Origin: Trichoplax sp. H2
Taxonomy: Eukaryota; Placozoa; Uniplacotomia; Trichoplacea
Direction: 5' to 3'
Assembly (NCBI GenBank): GCA_003344405.1
Contig: NOWV01000237.1
Span: 1 to 64,000, forward strand
Length of the DNA: 64,000 nt
Every line of letters begins with the position of its first letter. Position 1 is the first letter of the stretch. The translations under genes were made by a program, and so were the position numbers. Under the pieces are notes generated by a model. The model was not told where the DNA came from, ran no database searches, and saw only the letters and a list, made by a program, of their open reading frames with translations. This document shows, piece after piece, positions 1 through 12,000 of the stretch.

Positions 1-180
1 AAGGGAAAGTTGTTTCTTTTTGCACTAAATCAGTTCGAGTCGCAACTTGTCTTGGAGATTTGAATTTGAAGGAGAAACTATGGTAACCACGGAATGACTG
101 ACTGACTGACTTTACGATGACAATGATAAGCGATTACCGTAAAAGCCTACTCCAGCGCGGTGAGCTGTCCAGTACCGTGG

Positions 181-560
181 TGTACTGTACAGTATGCGCC
201 GAGTACTACAGTCCCGTACACTACGGTACTGTATATTTACAGTGAACACTGAATCGGGGTACAGTACTGTACGTGCTGTACGTACTGTACACTGTACAGT
301 ACAGTACAGTAGGAGGAAGCGAGTTCTACAGTACTACAGTGTACAGTATAGTGTACTGTACAGTACACTATACTGCGCAGTCGCTCTTAGACTTCGTGTT
401 GCCGTATGGAAACAATACAGCTTGTACGAGAAGCATTTAACCGCATTTTGCAGTACTGTACAATTTGAACCTGCTACAGTACTATACACTCATTGTACTG
501 TACTGTACACTGTGCAAAGGACGGTCGTACTGTACACTACCAGTACTGGAGTGAATAACT
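181..560. repeat. cluster of GTAC-type short palindromes
   Basis: This stretch is built largely from interleaved copies of TACTGTAC, GTACAGTA and their overlaps; the self-complementary core ACTGTACAGT recurs. The same motif recurs in non-coding DNA across the window (for example 1310-1345, 46180-46200, 53343-53360, 54545-54570, 56120-56165) but is not prominent in the coding exons. A long open frame runs through it only because the repeat lacks stops in that frame; its translation is low-complexity and matches no family. Function unknown. Confidence 0.75.
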
Positions 561-827
561 GTACCACAAACGACGTCAACCGTCAACGACTGACTGGTTG
601 ACCGGCACTTTCTACTCAGTACAAAGTACTCATACTGACAGTAGTTGACGGTACTATCGAATCAGAACAGGATCTGGAGTGAAGAACTGTACCACAAACG
701 ACGTCAACCGTCAACCAGTCAGTCATTGACTGGTTGACGGTTGACCTGCACTTTCCACCCTGTACAGTACAAAGTACTCATACTGACAGTACTTGACGGT
801 ACTGTACTATCGAATCCAGAACAGGAT
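548..827 (+). repeat. two-copy direct repeat, ~125-150 bp unit
   Basis: Positions 548-671 and 677-827 are diverged direct copies. Each starts GAGTGAA.AACTGTACC, continues through CGACGTCAACCGTCAAC and TACAAAGTACTCATACTGAC, and ends in CAGAACAGGATC. The second copy is longer by small insertions in the CAGTCAGT and GTAC-rich parts. This looks like a local tandem duplication. No coding capacity is seen. Confidence 0.8.
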
Positions 828-1640
828 CACTGCAAGGTTAAACCCGTCACTAGCAAATCATTGTTGCGTCAAGAAAGCTCTTTGACATGATAAATCATTC
901 TTGAATTTCGTTTTGAGTTAAGGTTCCATCGCGGCAACTATCCGTCATACAGTCTCCTTTTCGCGACAATGCTGTATAGTTGTACAGGGTGTCTCATCAA
1001 AAATGACCGACGATTGAAATTATGTGAAAACACAATTTCAACACCAAATTAGACAAATTGAGTATCAGTCTATTATAAAGAAGACGCTTTACAGTACAGT
1101 CGAATGATCTTTATCCAGGACTGGACACGACACACTACACACTAGTATAGCGCAATTCACTTCGATGGCGTCGAAAATTGAAAGTTGCTATTTGCTAACA
1201 ATCATGTTGAAAATCGATATGTACTATACAGGCAGGAGGATGTCTTTGGGCTTGATTTAGCCTGCACAGCTTATTTTCCTTAGCACTGCCACCCAAGTTA
1301 ATCCTGCGCTATAGTACAGTACACAGTGCCAGTGTACGTACAGCACAGTACACGAATACAGCATATAGTACTGTAGACGGCAAAATGTCATCAGCCCCAC
1401 AAGATCAAGCCTTGTTACACTTACCTTGTGTCTCTTTGCAATTCTTAGGCACATATTTTTCGCTCATGACTTCTTATGTAGTCACTATGATCGACTGTTG
1501 AATACTGTACTAGTATACAGTCTCTTTTGTTGGATAGTCCTTGCTCGAGGCATAAATAAAACTAACAAAAGACCTCCAATAGGCAGGGAGCAGTCTCTGA
1601 AGATGGCTCAACATCAAGAAAAAGCGTTGTGCTGTATTCC
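828..1640. other. non-coding interval, nothing recognised
   Basis: No exon-like frame with supporting splice sites is visible on either strand. Short open frames at 1257-1454 (-) and 1426-1650 (+) run through GTAC palindromes and have no family resemblance. I see no RNA gene. Confidence 0.5.
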
Positions 1641-1648
1641 ACGAATAT

Positions 1649-2880
1649 AGACAAATGCAGCCAGCACTAGAGTAACTACTGTATACTATAGAGGTAACGG
1701 AAAAGTAGTCATGGCCTCCTTAAGAATAATTATAATACTATAGACAAATGCAGCAGTAGAGTCACTACTGTATACTGTAGAGGTAAAGGAAAAGTAGACA
1801 TGGCCTCCTCAAGAATAACATAGACAAATGCAGCAGTGGAGGAACTACTGTATACTGTAGAGGTAATGGAAAAGTAGTCATGGCCTCCTCCATAATCATA
1901 ATAATATAGATAAATGCAGCAGTAGAGTCATTACTGTATACTGTAGAGGTAATGGAAAGGTAGACATGGCCTCCTCGATAATAATAATAATAATATAGAC
2001 AAATGCAGCAGTAGAGGTAATGGAAAAGTAGTCATGGCCTCCTGGATAATAAGAATAATAATATAGACAAATGCAACAGTAGAGGAACTAATGTATACTG
2101 TCGAGGTAATGGAAAAGTAGTCGTGGCCTCCTCCATAATAATATAGACAAATGCAACAGTAGAGGAACTAATGTATACTGTAGAGGTAATGGAAAAGTAG
2201 TCATGGTCTCCTCCATAATAATATAGACAAATGCAACAGTAGAGGAACTAGTGTATACTGTAGAGGTAATGGAAAAGTAGTCATGGTCTCCTCCATAATA
2301 ATATAGACAAATGCAGCAGTAGAGGAACTAATGTATACTGTAGAGGTAATGGAAAAGTAGTCATGGTCTCCTCCATAATAATATAGACAAATGCAGCAGT
2401 AGAGGAACTAGTGTATACTGTAGAGGTAATGGAAAAGTAGTCGTGGCCTCCTCCATAATAATATAGACAAATGCAGCAGTAGAGGAACTAATGTATACTG
2501 TAGAGGTAATGGAAAAGTAGTCATGGCCTCCTGGATAATAATATAGACAAATGCAACAGTAAAGGAACTAGTGTATACTGTAGAGGTAATGGAAAAGTAG
2601 TCATGGCCTCCTGGATAATAAGAATAATAATATAGACAAATGCAACAGTAAAGGAACTAGTGTATACTGTAGCGGTAATGGAAAAGTAGTCATGGCCTCC
2701 TGGAAAATAAAAATCATAATATAGACAAATGCAGCAGTAGAGGAACTACTGAACAGAAATGCTGGAAGAGAAAGCGTTCTATTGTACAGTATTCGACAAA
2801 TGCAGCTCTACAGTCACTAATGTAGTGCATACTGTACTGTACTCAGTAGAGGTAATGGAAAAGTGAGTCATGGTCTCCTC
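1649..2880 (+). repeat. minisatellite, ~80-bp unit, about 14-15 copies
   Basis: The unit begins ATAGACAAATGCAGCAGTAG, then GGAACTA.TGTATACTGTAG, GGTAATGGAAAAGTAGTCATGG and a CTCCTCCATAATAAT tail. From 2141 to 2620 the copies are exactly 80 bp apart (2141, 2221, 2301, 2381, 2461, 2541); the outer copies are more diverged or carry small (AAT) insertions. The array ends about 300 bp before the RABEPK start codon. It is non-coding, with stops in all frames. Length variation between individuals is expected for such an array. Confidence 0.95.
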
Positions 2881-2915
2881 GATGCTTTGTACTGTATAGT
2901 ACAGTACAAAGCATC
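2881..2915. repeat. perfect 35-bp inverted repeat (16-bp arms, 3-nt loop)
   Basis: The left arm GATGCTTTGTACTGTA (2881-2896) is the exact reverse complement of the right arm (2900-2915), with the loop TAG between. It lies at the downstream edge of the minisatellite and contains the recurring TGTACTGTA motif. Confidence 0.9.
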
Positions 2916-3177
2916 GTAGAGTAATCGAAAGGGAGAATATCAAATTCTATCATCCTATCGTGCCCCCCCTCCCCTTACTCAACAGTACTGTATGGACAAG
3001 ACTATTACACCGAACGTCGATTGTGCTATACTGTACAGTACAACAGTTTGACCAATGCGTGTTGCTAGCTAACTGGAGATCGCGTTGCAGTCAATTAAGT
3101 TTTCAAATTAATAATCACCCGCTTGGCGGTGACAATCATTAATTTATTGATACCAATCGATCGTCTAACCAGTCTAA

Positions 3178-5407
3178 ATGTATCCCATTTTAGAAGCCAA
3201 TCGTTTAGCTGAAATGAACACTTGGTATGCTGTTCATTGCAATGGTCAATTACCAACGGCTCGTTTAGGCCATTCTTGTACTTCACTCCACTGCCATCCA
3301 TCGCAGAGCCCAACAGTTGCCAAGGTAATACTATTGGCTGGAGCGACAACGGAGAAACCTCTAGATGATGCTTTCATCTTTGATACAGGTAATTGGTCTA
3401 TCCAACGCTTACACTTACAATTCAAACTCAATATACTGCAGTCTTGAATCGCTGTCGATAGTGGATATACAATCAGTAGCTTCAACATGGGATTGCGTTG
3501 AGTCGAGATTCAAACTCGTTGTCAGAAACAAGGATGGTATTTCATATCACTTTTTGCTATGGCTCTTTCTCGATTAGAGATAGTTCCTACTTTGATGATT
3601 CATTTAGATTGGAAGAACTCGTCTGCGATGCAATGCTTTAATCCATCAGGACGATTGAAAACATGCTTAAAAATGACTACGATAAGGCAATCAATGGTAG
3701 TGTAACATGGAAATGTCAAGATTGTAAGCGTTATTGATTGACGGGATGGGATTGATTGCGCATCATGTTATCCATCTTGATAGTCAGACGACTATTTTTG
3801 TGCTACTGCCGTCATATCATTCGTCAGCGCATAATTAGGCTCTCTTGCTGCTCGTTCTATCATCAACTAGACATTTGCCATAGATATGTAGAGATAGTCT
3901 ACAGCATGTTGCCGCAACGTCAACGAATCGATAGCGCTATAACCTTCGTTTTGGTCCAATATCAAGTCAATACTAACTTGACATAATACTTCTATTTCGC
4001 TTTTCAGATTGCTTTACTTTTAAGCAGTTGTGTAACCAAAGCAATTTTACTCCGCGTTATGAGCATTTTTGTTGCTCTCATGGCAATGAATTACTCGTCT
4101 TTGGTGGTGCTAGTGCTAGCGATAACTATAACGATACGTGGCTTTACAACCCAGGTTTGCAAAGAATAACATTCAAATGAATAAAAGTTATCTTAATATT
4201 AGCGTACAGATAGGATGCTACTCATATCATAACAAATACTAAAAAATCCTACCCAATACATTGTTACTTAGAACTTGGTACTTGGAAGCGTATTGCGGCT
4301 AGCGGTCAATTGCCCGCACCTCGAACGGCTCGATATTGCGGTGGGATTGCCAACAATATTGTATATATATTTGGCGGTGGCATGAATGGCGCTGTTCCTG
4401 TAGCTGATCAAAAGCTGCATTTTTTACACTTAGGTTAGAATTGAGTTCAAATTTTTGCTTGTATATAGACACTCCATCTGCTGAATTCAGTTTTAATTCA
4501 TTATCTCTATCATAAAAATTATTTATTATCGAATTGTGCCACAAGATGAAGCAAATAGTTCATGGAATGTACGTCAAGTAAATGGTAATGCCCCATTGTC
4601 GCGCCAAGGTCATACAGTCGCGGTAGTGGGTAATCAAATATTAATTTATGGAGGGATGACTAATGATGGCTTTCTAGATGATATGTACATGTTTGACATC
4701 GGTATGAAGAGAGTAATGACAGTACTAAACATAAAATGCATTGAAAGCATTCATTGTGAGACAATTCTTGCGTCCTCTGTAGAAACCAATACCTGGAGTC
4801 AAATACAACCTTCAGGTGATATTCCTCCAGAGCGGGCTGCACACGCAGTAGCTGTATATGAAAATGATATGTATATATTTGGTGGAATGAATTCATCTGG
4901 AGCGCTGAATGATTTTTACGTATTTCAAACTAGTAAGTTGAAATTATTCTATTTTTAGAATAGTAGTAGTATTGACATAATGCAATTTACTCTAGTCATT
5001 AGAAAGATGTCTTATTTTCAAACTTGACTAGTACATATGCGCATTAAATATCGAGTGGTTCATAATCTTTGCTAAAACTGTTTTAGATCGACAAAAGTGG
5101 CGTAAAATTTCAGTGGAAGGTCAACAACCGTCTCCCAGACTAGACCATTCCATGTGCATTGCACGTTTGAAAAAACCAGACTCTACTACTGGTAAGCGGT
5201 TATAACCTTTGATTTTTACTACCAACTTTGATGATAAATCTTTACTCTCAAAAAATGTAACATAAGCACTTCTTTTATGGTTTGTTTATTTCATTTGTAG
5301 AAGTTGATAGCGTAGCAGGAGACGAACAAATCTTATTGTTTATGTTTGGTGGTGTAAATACTATTGGAGAAATGCACGATGACTTTAAGGCCTATAGAAT
5401 TCATTAA
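3178..5407 (+). CDS. RABEPK: Rab9 effector protein with kelch motifs (p40)
   Basis: Kelch-repeat beta-propeller protein. The family binds Rab9-GTP and helps return mannose-6-phosphate receptors from late endosomes to the trans-Golgi. Exons: 3178-3388, 4008-4154, 4272-4433, 4546-4701, 4783-4932, 5087-5191, 5301-5407. All introns are GT-AG and all six are in phase 1, giving 345 aa (human 372). Kelch blade motifs: LLAGAT (about residue 56), VFGGAS (102), IFGGGM (158), IYGGMT (203), IFGGMN (255), MFGGVN (328). The N-terminal TWY and RLGHSC, internal PRYEH, and C-terminal RLDHSMC and GE.HDD match RABEPK better than other kelch proteins. The start gives an N-terminus of about the human length. AATAAA at 5692-5697 is a plausible poly(A) signal. 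The gene is convergent with the next gene, 640 bp apart. Confidence 0.93.
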
Positions 5408-6049
5408 CCGTAGTATAACAGGTCGTAAAACATTACTTTCTACTGTACTTTTTAACTAATTCAAGTTCGATTTATTTTCTACATTTTTTTGCCTTCTTTT
5501 ACCGCTGATGATATTAGCTCTGTCATGAAAGTAACGAAATTAACGATGTAAATAATAATTAATTTTGGTGATTTTAAAAGTAGTATAATATGCTTTTAAT
5601 TATGGAATAATAATCCGAAACTTGGACAACGTTGACAATAGCCAACTACGAAATTATTTTGTTATTAAAATTATATCAAACATTTATTTTAAATAAAATG
5701 GAATCTTGATCATTTTCGCTAAAGTAACATTTCTTTTATTGTTACGTGAAATAACTTAATATACCCAAAATGATGTGATTGATGTAAAAATAAATCATTA
5801 TATTATGCGAAAAAGAATTAATAACCAAAGAGTTATAGGTCGCCAGCAAGGTTCAATCCATGTCATACAACATTTTCAAATTTATAAAAAAGGACATTTG
5901 ATTGTCAACTATCGTTAACGCGTCAAAATATGTTAGAATGAAATAGAATAATTAAAAATTTGGAATAATCCTGCTGGTTGTCTGCATTATTTTAAAGCGT
6001 TGTATTCTAACTGGAATTCTTACAAAATTATATAAATTCTTATTTAAAG
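5408..6049. other. convergent intergenic spacer
   Basis: AT-rich spacer between the 3' ends of RABEPK (+) and the EVC2-like gene (-). It holds AATAAA on the plus strand (5692-5697) and TTTATT (the minus-strand signal) around 5682 and 5733, so the two 3' ends may nearly overlap. Nothing else is recognised. Confidence 0.5.
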
Positions 6050-9000
6050 CTATTGAAAGAAGTCGTCTACTGTAACATCGGCATTTTGATTGGAATCATT
6101 GTTGCTTCGGCTTTTATTGCTGCTCTTATGACTTCGATTAGTTTCATTCAGGATCGGTTCAGTATCATCCATGCTATACTTTCTTTCTTTCGACGATTTT
6201 GCTCTCCTAAAAGATAAAGCCGTTCTTATCAATTTCAAAATAATATCCTAATTGATATCAGTACGTGTCCCTTTTCACTCTTAATAAAACCGTGGACTAA
6301 CTCATGAATCCAATCAAGTTCAAAATAACCTACTTTTTCTCCTTTTTAGTTTTAGTAGAAGTTGGCCTGGGAAGATCGTCTTCCGGAAAGATACTATCAT
6401 TGGTAGCATGTGACTTATATTCTCGATTTTCTCTAATTCTCTCCGCTAATGGCTTGGTTTTTTCAAATTTTGATGTACTAAAAGGAAATAATTTAAAATT
6501 GAACTCAAATGAATTTGATGTAGATGAATGTAACTTAATATAGTATCTAATTAATTTCCCATATCGGAATTTGTATTCCCTTGATTACAATATAAACTAA
6601 CTTGACCTCGTCAGCTAGCTACGACATTTTTCATACGTAATTGAACTCACATAAAATTTACATCCATCCAGATCTCAACTAAAGTACAGTTTATTTAACT
6701 GACGATGACAAAAAATTGTACGTTGATAAGTTATATTATTTACTTTTACTCTACAACAAAGCTGACAAAGTAAAATTGTCGAGATCATTGTACAGTTAAA
6801 ATGAAATTATTTTGAAACCAAGTACAGGTATGTGTAATAGGCAACGAATTACGATTAAAATTTGCTTCATTATTGTGTAGTATCATAATAGCTAAGTTAA
6901 TGTACAACTTTATAATAGTATTATTGTAGAAAGTGCCCAGCGGCATCCATCTTTTGTATTAGCTTATTTAAGACACCTACAAATGAGTAGATGTATCAAT
7001 GTGATGAAATCTAAGCGATATTGTTAGGGTGAACTAATTCTGCTATTATAGTTATCAGGAGTTAATTAGCCCTGATTGCATTTAAATCATACTTTAGGCT
7101 ATTTTGTTGGCTAAGTTTACCAAAATGACAACAAAGCCAATATCACAAATACTAGGTAGCAGACTAGCAATGGCATAATGGCTAACATAATTACAATGCT
7201 AGTTTAGTCGAAATAATGCAATGGTATATTCATATGCATCAATTCATCTATCCATTATGATTGTTATCCTTGTATAAGAGTAATGATTGGCTAAGCTAGT
7301 AGTTTATAGCAATGATGTATTACATATGTATAAACACATCGCCTTGTCAGGTTATATTATACTTTTATTGGATAATTTTATCATATAAAGCTCTATCTCA
7401 TTACTTATTTGATAAGCTATATTAACTGAGCTATACTTTTTTAATAATTTCTGATGGTGCTAGATTCGACGACCATAGCCTTGATATGCTACTAATATAG
7501 TTTCGATGTGGTTGATTCTTGGTTTAAAGACGATAATAATTTGCTACATACGATGTACTTACATCAATTTGGTTTTTCCGTTTTTCTTCTTATTTTTAGC
7601 CTTGGGATTTTTATATTCAGAATCGTAGATAACTTTGAGCATATTAGACAACTCTTCGCTGGTTTTTCTTGGGAAAAGCAATTTTAAGACTTCCATGAGT
7701 TCTTCTTGTTCAAATTTACCAAGTTTGACTAATGAACCAATTAATCTTAATTGTTGTTCTTCGACGGCTTTAAATTCTTTCAATCGAAATTCGCGGTTTA
7801 AGTCTTCTAGGCTTTGACGAATACGTACATCCATGCTCTGCTTGTATTGCTCTAGTTCTTCGTTAAATTTAGCCTTTAACATTGCTCTTCTAACGTGCCA
7901 GGCAAATTTGTTACCTTCTGCTTTTGCTGCTTTCATTGTGTCCTTCAGTATAAAAAATGAGGTATTACTATAATTAGGTATATATTGAAACCACTTGATA
8001 CACTAGAAGCTATAAAATATTGCTATAAGTCAGAGTGAATACTACAGTCACAATTAAATATACCATCTAGTAATATTATCAATATAATTTAACAATTAAT
8101 AACAATTTCGAAATTAAATTATTTACGTCGTGTTCCCTTCTTATAGCGTTAATATTTTGCTCTCTCATTCTGCTTAATCGCTCTTCTAATAACTATAAAA
8201 AAATAAGTAATAATTTTATTACCAAGCTAAGTGATTACACTACTTTGTATATTATTATTGAGCATGTTTTAAATTAATAAATCACCCAAAGTATTACATA
8301 AATCCTTACCTTGGCTTGCTTTTCACGTTCTTGAGTCAATTTTTTGTTTAGTCGATCTACTCCCTAAATAGTTTAAGTATAATCACGCGTCATAAGACGT
8401 ATTCCAAGATAGTGCAATATTATATAGCTCATCTGATGCTAACTTCATTGTGTTTTTCGAAAATTTCTTGAGATCCAGAAGTATCTACAACTCCACGATC
8501 AGCAAGATCGTCGATCATATTTAACTATAGCCCAATTATAAATAAGTTCTATTAGCTATCGATCAGCATAGTACACGAGTAGTATTACATAGACGAAGAT
8601 AAATTCATTTCCTAACTTGTGCACACCAAGCTTACCTGTAATTTAGCTAAAGTTTGCTGTTGGGATTCAATTACAGCAAGCTATGAATATAATAGTGCCA
8701 TAAATTAGCATATCTTGCCTGCTATGATGCATTAGTTCTGTTTTCATACTATATTATTTCAAGATAACCGAGAATGGAGTAGGTATGCTATAGTAAATAC
8801 TAGAGATCTGTGATACCTGTCTTGCTTTCTCCATTTGCAAAGATGCAACCATAGCGCCAAGTTTTTCCTCTTGTTCCATTAATGCTATTTCTCTTTGTTG
8901 GATCATTTCTTCTTGAATCTATATTTTAAAATAAAAGTAACTCAGTTACAAGATACAATATTGCAAAAACGAATATTATATAAGTTCATTCAAATATAAC

Positions 9001-12000
9001 TAACATCTTCTAGAACATCTTCTCCAAATTGTTCTGCAAGTTGTAGCATTTTTGTTTTCTCGCCGATTTCTTTCTGTATCATGTTGAAATCAACATCATC
9101 CGCTTTAGCATTTGCTTCGTTAACATCTTCAACTTCCTCTTCAATTTTATTTTGCATTTTCTACACGGTAACAATAGTTTTAGAATCCTTTTTATACGGG
9201 CTATAATTAGTATTCAGTTAGGATTTAAGGCATAAGAATAACGCATTGCTGGTATTAAATTCAGAGGGTGAAATTAATTATGGTAACTTTTGTCATGACT
9301 CTATAAAGTAATTTTATGGCATTTTGATATTTTCGTAACTACATAATTATACATTAAAATGAAATGACTGCGTTCTTATATTAATAGTCCTAGTCGAATC
9401 GATATCTTCCAGCTTCTAGCGGGTAATTTTACGGTATGAGAATAACTTAGGAGATATAAAGCTGTAATGAAATTGCTATTTTTTTACTCTTGGTTCTAGT
9501 CAAATCAATATCTTGCAGCCTATAATCGATAATTTTAATTACCTTTGTCTCTTTCCTAATCTTACGTTCGATTTTTTCAGTTTCACGATTCTTCCGATTT
9601 GAAAGCTTTTCTTGAATTAATCGTTTTTGGCGTAGTTTATTCAATGCCAAACTAATAAATGTTGATTTTATTAATATTAATTATATTATTCCTTCAATAT
9701 CGCTATTTAACTCCAAATAGTGGAAATGAAAGGAGTGCTTTAGAGGTGTATATACTTGTATTAGGTTTATGCTTGCTAATTGATTTGCCTTGTTACAGGG
9801 CGATTTATAGTATGTAGCAAAACAGATAATAGCAAGATAGCCTGCAAGAAATTCTGCTTGTGTATACGGCAGTTCGAGCTAACGATTCTTATCCTACCTG
9901 TTAGAGATTTTAGCAGCTTGTTTATCATGTTCCTGAATTAATTTTTTCCTATCTTCTTGAGATAGAACTAGCTGGTTGTCTATAATTTGGCTATTAGAGT
10001 AAAATATATATTGAATTCGATGTAATATGAACAGTTTAATATCAAGAAAACAAGAGTCGATTAAATATTTTAAGTTTACTTGCACTAATATTCAAATAGA
10101 GGTATTATCGGATTTTCCAACTTACTTTACAAGTTTCTCTTCATGCTGTAAAGCGGACTCTTCAGCTTCAATTTCCTTTTGACGTCTTTCCTTCATTCTT
10201 TTTCTTGATTCTTTTAGTCGTTCCTACACAAGCATTAATAAAATAGATCAGCATGATAGTTGGCAACATTAAAATAATTTCATATCTACTGCTGAAATGT
10301 CTATTTACTTGTAATTGCTCTCGCTGTCGATTTGATTCTTGTTCATATGCAGCTTGAGACTGTTCCAAATTATTAAAATAGTTGTTGAAAATTTGGCCTG
10401 AAGATTGCTCTAACGAACCAACTGGGATATTTTGAAATAAGTTATAAAAATCTCTTTAGTATAATCAATTACGTAAACAATATTATTTTTGTTTAATAAC
10501 TTTAATTGCCAGTATACTAACCTGTTTTTTGTAAAGTTTTTACAAAATTATCAATATTTGCACGCATCTGCTTAATAATATCTAGCGATAGTTGTCGGAG
10601 GCTAGTTTGAACCTCTTCAATAGCCTAAAATTAACAAGAAGAGTAGTACACTAATCAATTAAACTCATTCGATTCGTATAAGTATGGAATTTTTCAGTAT
10701 ATTTGTGCAGCATGGCATTGTATTACATCCTATTATTGCGTGACTCCATTGTGATCTCATTTAGACCATAATATACGTAAAATTAGACGAGATTACTGAT
10801 ATTGAGCAAAAATATGATAATCACTGAAATTCTTAATAAATTCAGTATTAGCGCATTTCTTTTTACCTTACTATCCATTTTGGCAACAACAATTTCCATT
10901 TCCTCTCGTTGATCATTAACCAGGGAACTCTTCTGTCTGATAAGCTGATCAATTGCTGTACAGTAAACACAGATAAGATATTAATAAAATGTTAACTCAT
11001 ATGCATATCAAGCAGTAATGCTGGCATGATCTTAAATTTTAACTGGTGAAATAATTTGCCGTATTTTTGATGAGGAAAGAACATAAAATTATGGAAAGTA
11101 TGGAACGTCTATCTTACTTATTTTGCCGTTTTTTAGGTCGTCTTGCATATGTGAAAATTTTTCATCACGAAATTTTTTGTGCTCTTGGCTCTATAAGTTA
11201 ACATGGAAATGAGAAGTTTAATTAATAGATTGCCTTAACATTATATTATCTGCTCTGAGCGTAGATTAATGTTATTGGCACCTTTAAATTCTAAAGTATA
11301 GCTATTAACTGTACAAATTATCGCTGTTATTATGTAGAATGTTGTGATCTATACTAAGAGTCTTTTGCTTATTAGATATAGATGACATCAAGTTTAGTTA
11401 GGTTGTCACGAAGGCGCTTGGCTGCAATAAGTTTCATTAGCCAGCAACAACAATAACTAGAACTGCAGTTTCCTTTTAGCAGTTACTTATTCGTTATCGT
11501 AAATTTAGATTATTATTCTAAATGTACCTTATAGTAGAAAATTATATATGTAAATCGCGTAATTATTAGTTAATTACCATTTGCTTTAGTTGCTTCTTTT
11601 GTTCATCTGTTAAACGTTTTTGTAAACTACGACACAGATTCGTTTGATCGCGTTTAAATCGCTCGAATAACGCATCTCCTTCTTTATCGATCTTAAATAT
11701 CAATTTTTCAGCTTGAGAACTTGAAATTTTTTGTTGTCTACAGCAAAGGATTGAAATAAATTGTGAGAAAGTTGTAGATAGTATTTGTTGCAATAATTGC
11801 TGTTACTCTTATGCTACATTTCTCACTAATGTATGCAAACATCAGTGAGTTCAGTTTTGAAAGCTACACCTTGCGTATCAAGTAAGCAAGTTATGAAGTA
11901 GCTACTTTGACATATAATATGGAATACAACAGCAATATTATTAATCCATTCAGAAATATTTTAGCTAATTCTATAGCCAACTTACTGTATTAATTCATCC

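Noticed and set aside
194-601. 135-codon open frame on the plus strand
   Set aside because: It runs through the GTAC palindrome cluster, its translation is low-complexity Tyr/Val/Thr-rich, and it has no family match or splice context.
1649-2745. Regular repeats considered as a CRISPR array
   Set aside because: Head-to-tail tandem copies with no unique spacers, in a eukaryotic genome: a minisatellite.
6304-6543. Plus-strand open frame with hydrophobic start
   Set aside because: The minus strand here carries an exon of the EVC2-like gene with good splice sites and matching phase; the plus-strand frame is its shadow.
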